7,403 nucleotides of DNA, taken from positions 346 to 7,748 of the forward strand of contig DEGE01000036.1 in the NCBI GenBank assembly GCA_002351365.1, given 5' to 3'. The stretch comes from Candidatus Saccharibacteria bacterium UBA2834. Lineage in GTDB: Bacteria; Patescibacteriota; Saccharimonadia; Saccharimonadales; Saccharimonadaceae. Numbering within the stretch: position 1 is the stretch's first letter; every line of letters begins with the position of its first letter. Below the pieces are notes generated by a model. That model was given only the letters and a program-made list of their open reading frames with translations, was not told the origin of the DNA and did no database searches. This document shows, piece after piece, positions 6,919-7,403 of this stretch. The translations under genes were made by a program, and so were the position numbers.

Positions 6919-7403
6919 AGCGTCTTACTAATATCCAAGTCCGCCGGCGCCGCCGTACTTGTAATAATCATTTGGTAATCTTTAAAGTTTTCCACCAAAT
7001 GTTTTTGTCGCGCATTATCTAATTCAGAAAAAATGTCGTCCAATAATACTACCGGCGCATAGCCAGTTTCGGCTTCCAAAATTCGCGCTTCAATAAATTT
7101 CAACGCCAAAATCATACTACGTATTTCGCCACGCGACGCCGAACCATCCGCCTTTTTGCCATTAAATATAAACTCAAAATCATCACGATGCACACCAAAA
7201 GACGTATAACCAAAATAACGATCCCGGTCAAAATTTTGCTCCAAAATCGCTAAATATTTATTTTCATCACAATCTTCACCTAAATAGCGCAAGCTACATT
7301 CATCCGAATTTTTCGCAATATTTCTATATGTTTCCGTCAATGATTCATTAATTTTATCAAGATATTTTTGACGCGCCTGAATGATTTCCACACCATAATT
7401 TGC
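6915..7403 (-). CDS. recF: DNA replication/repair protein RecF, C-terminal part (5' end outside window)
   Basis: The reading frame is open to the right edge of the window, so only the last 162 codons are present, against roughly 360 residues for typical RecF. Reading in gene direction, the fragment shows YTSFGVHRDDFEF, which matches the RecF GPHRDD motif, then the ABC-type signature ASRGEIRSMILALK and the Walker B plus D-loop VVLLDDIFSELD, followed by ARQKHL. This order is that of the RecF/SMC-like ATPase C-terminal half. RecF binds single/double-strand DNA junctions with RecO and RecR and helps load RecA at gaps. The signature has SRGE where many RecF proteins have SQGQ, which is notable but may be lineage-typical. 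The GTG at 7391-7389 is internal, because the frame continues upstream as A-N-Y-G with RecF-like character. The TAG stop (6917-6915) overlaps the stop of the convergent PEGA gene by 4 bases. Confidence 0.92.
   Translation of the reverse strand, partial: ANYGVEIIQARQKYLDKINESLTETYRNIAKNSDECSLRYLGEDCDENKYLAILEQNFDRDRYFGYTSFGVHRDDFEFIFNGKKADGSASRGEIRSMILALKFIEARILEAETGYAPVVLLDDIFSELDNARQKHLVENFKDYQMIITSTAAPADLDISKTL

Noticed and set aside
6942..6951. GC-rich palindromes CGCCGGCG and GGCGCC near the convergent stops, as a terminator
   Set aside because: They lie within recF coding sequence (Ala-Ala-Pro-Ala), the stem is short and there is no following T-run on either strand.
7389..7391. GTG on the minus strand as the recF start
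   Set aside because: The frame stays open to the right edge, and the N-terminal half of RecF with its Walker A motif is missing, so the true start is outside the window.

Overview
The window looks like a gene-dense accessory or cell-surface locus from a candidate phyla radiation (Patescibacteria) bacterium, most likely Saccharibacteria (TM7). This is inferred from the gene set (a VirB4-type ATPase beside very large secreted or membrane peptidoglycan hydrolases), the moderate-to-low GC, the frequent CCA proline codons and the near-absence of spacers. No 16S rRNA or other taxonomic marker is present. The standard code fits: UGA is not used inside the long genes, so the UGA=Gly code of Gracilibacteria and Absconditabacteria is unlikely.

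Layout: (1) 2-406, + strand: the C-terminal end of a VirB4/TraC-type conjugation ATPase, starting outside the window. (2) 407-464: a 58-base AT-rich gap with promoter-like elements so close to the next ATG that the transcript could be leaderless. (3) 465-3779, +: an 1104-residue polytopic membrane protein with a basic cytoplasmic N-terminus, a first transmembrane helix, an unrecognised domain, a VirB6/TrbL-like hydrophobic core, a Gly/Ser linker and a C-terminal CHAP-type amidase/peptidase domain. (4) 3776-5998, +: a 740-residue secreted protein carrying four apparent cell-wall-active domains in a row: phage tail-tip-type lysozyme, SGNH esterase, NlpC/P60-like peptidase and a 3D/RlpA-like double-psi beta-barrel. 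(5) 6001-6918, +: a single-pass membrane protein with a PEGA-like domain and an unrecognised C-terminal domain. (6) 6915-7403, - strand: the C-terminal part of RecF, convergent with the operon and overlapping it by 4 bases.

The four + strand genes are packed like one operon: a 58-base gap, then an ATGA overlap, then a 2-base gap. My reading is that they encode the energy module and cell-wall-penetrating parts of a reduced type IV secretion or surface-attachment machine. VirB4 would power substrate or pilus handling, the polytopic CHAP protein could combine channel scaffold (VirB6-like) and wall hydrolase (VirB1-like) roles, and the four-domain protein could remodel the cell's own wall or that of a host bacterium. 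The PEGA protein could be an envelope anchor. These joint roles are inference. The individual domain calls rest on visible motifs, and no database search was possible.

The most interesting items are the four-domain wall-enzyme fusion and the membrane-scaffold/CHAP fusion. No tRNA, rRNA, CRISPR array, insertion sequence or intrinsic terminator was seen.
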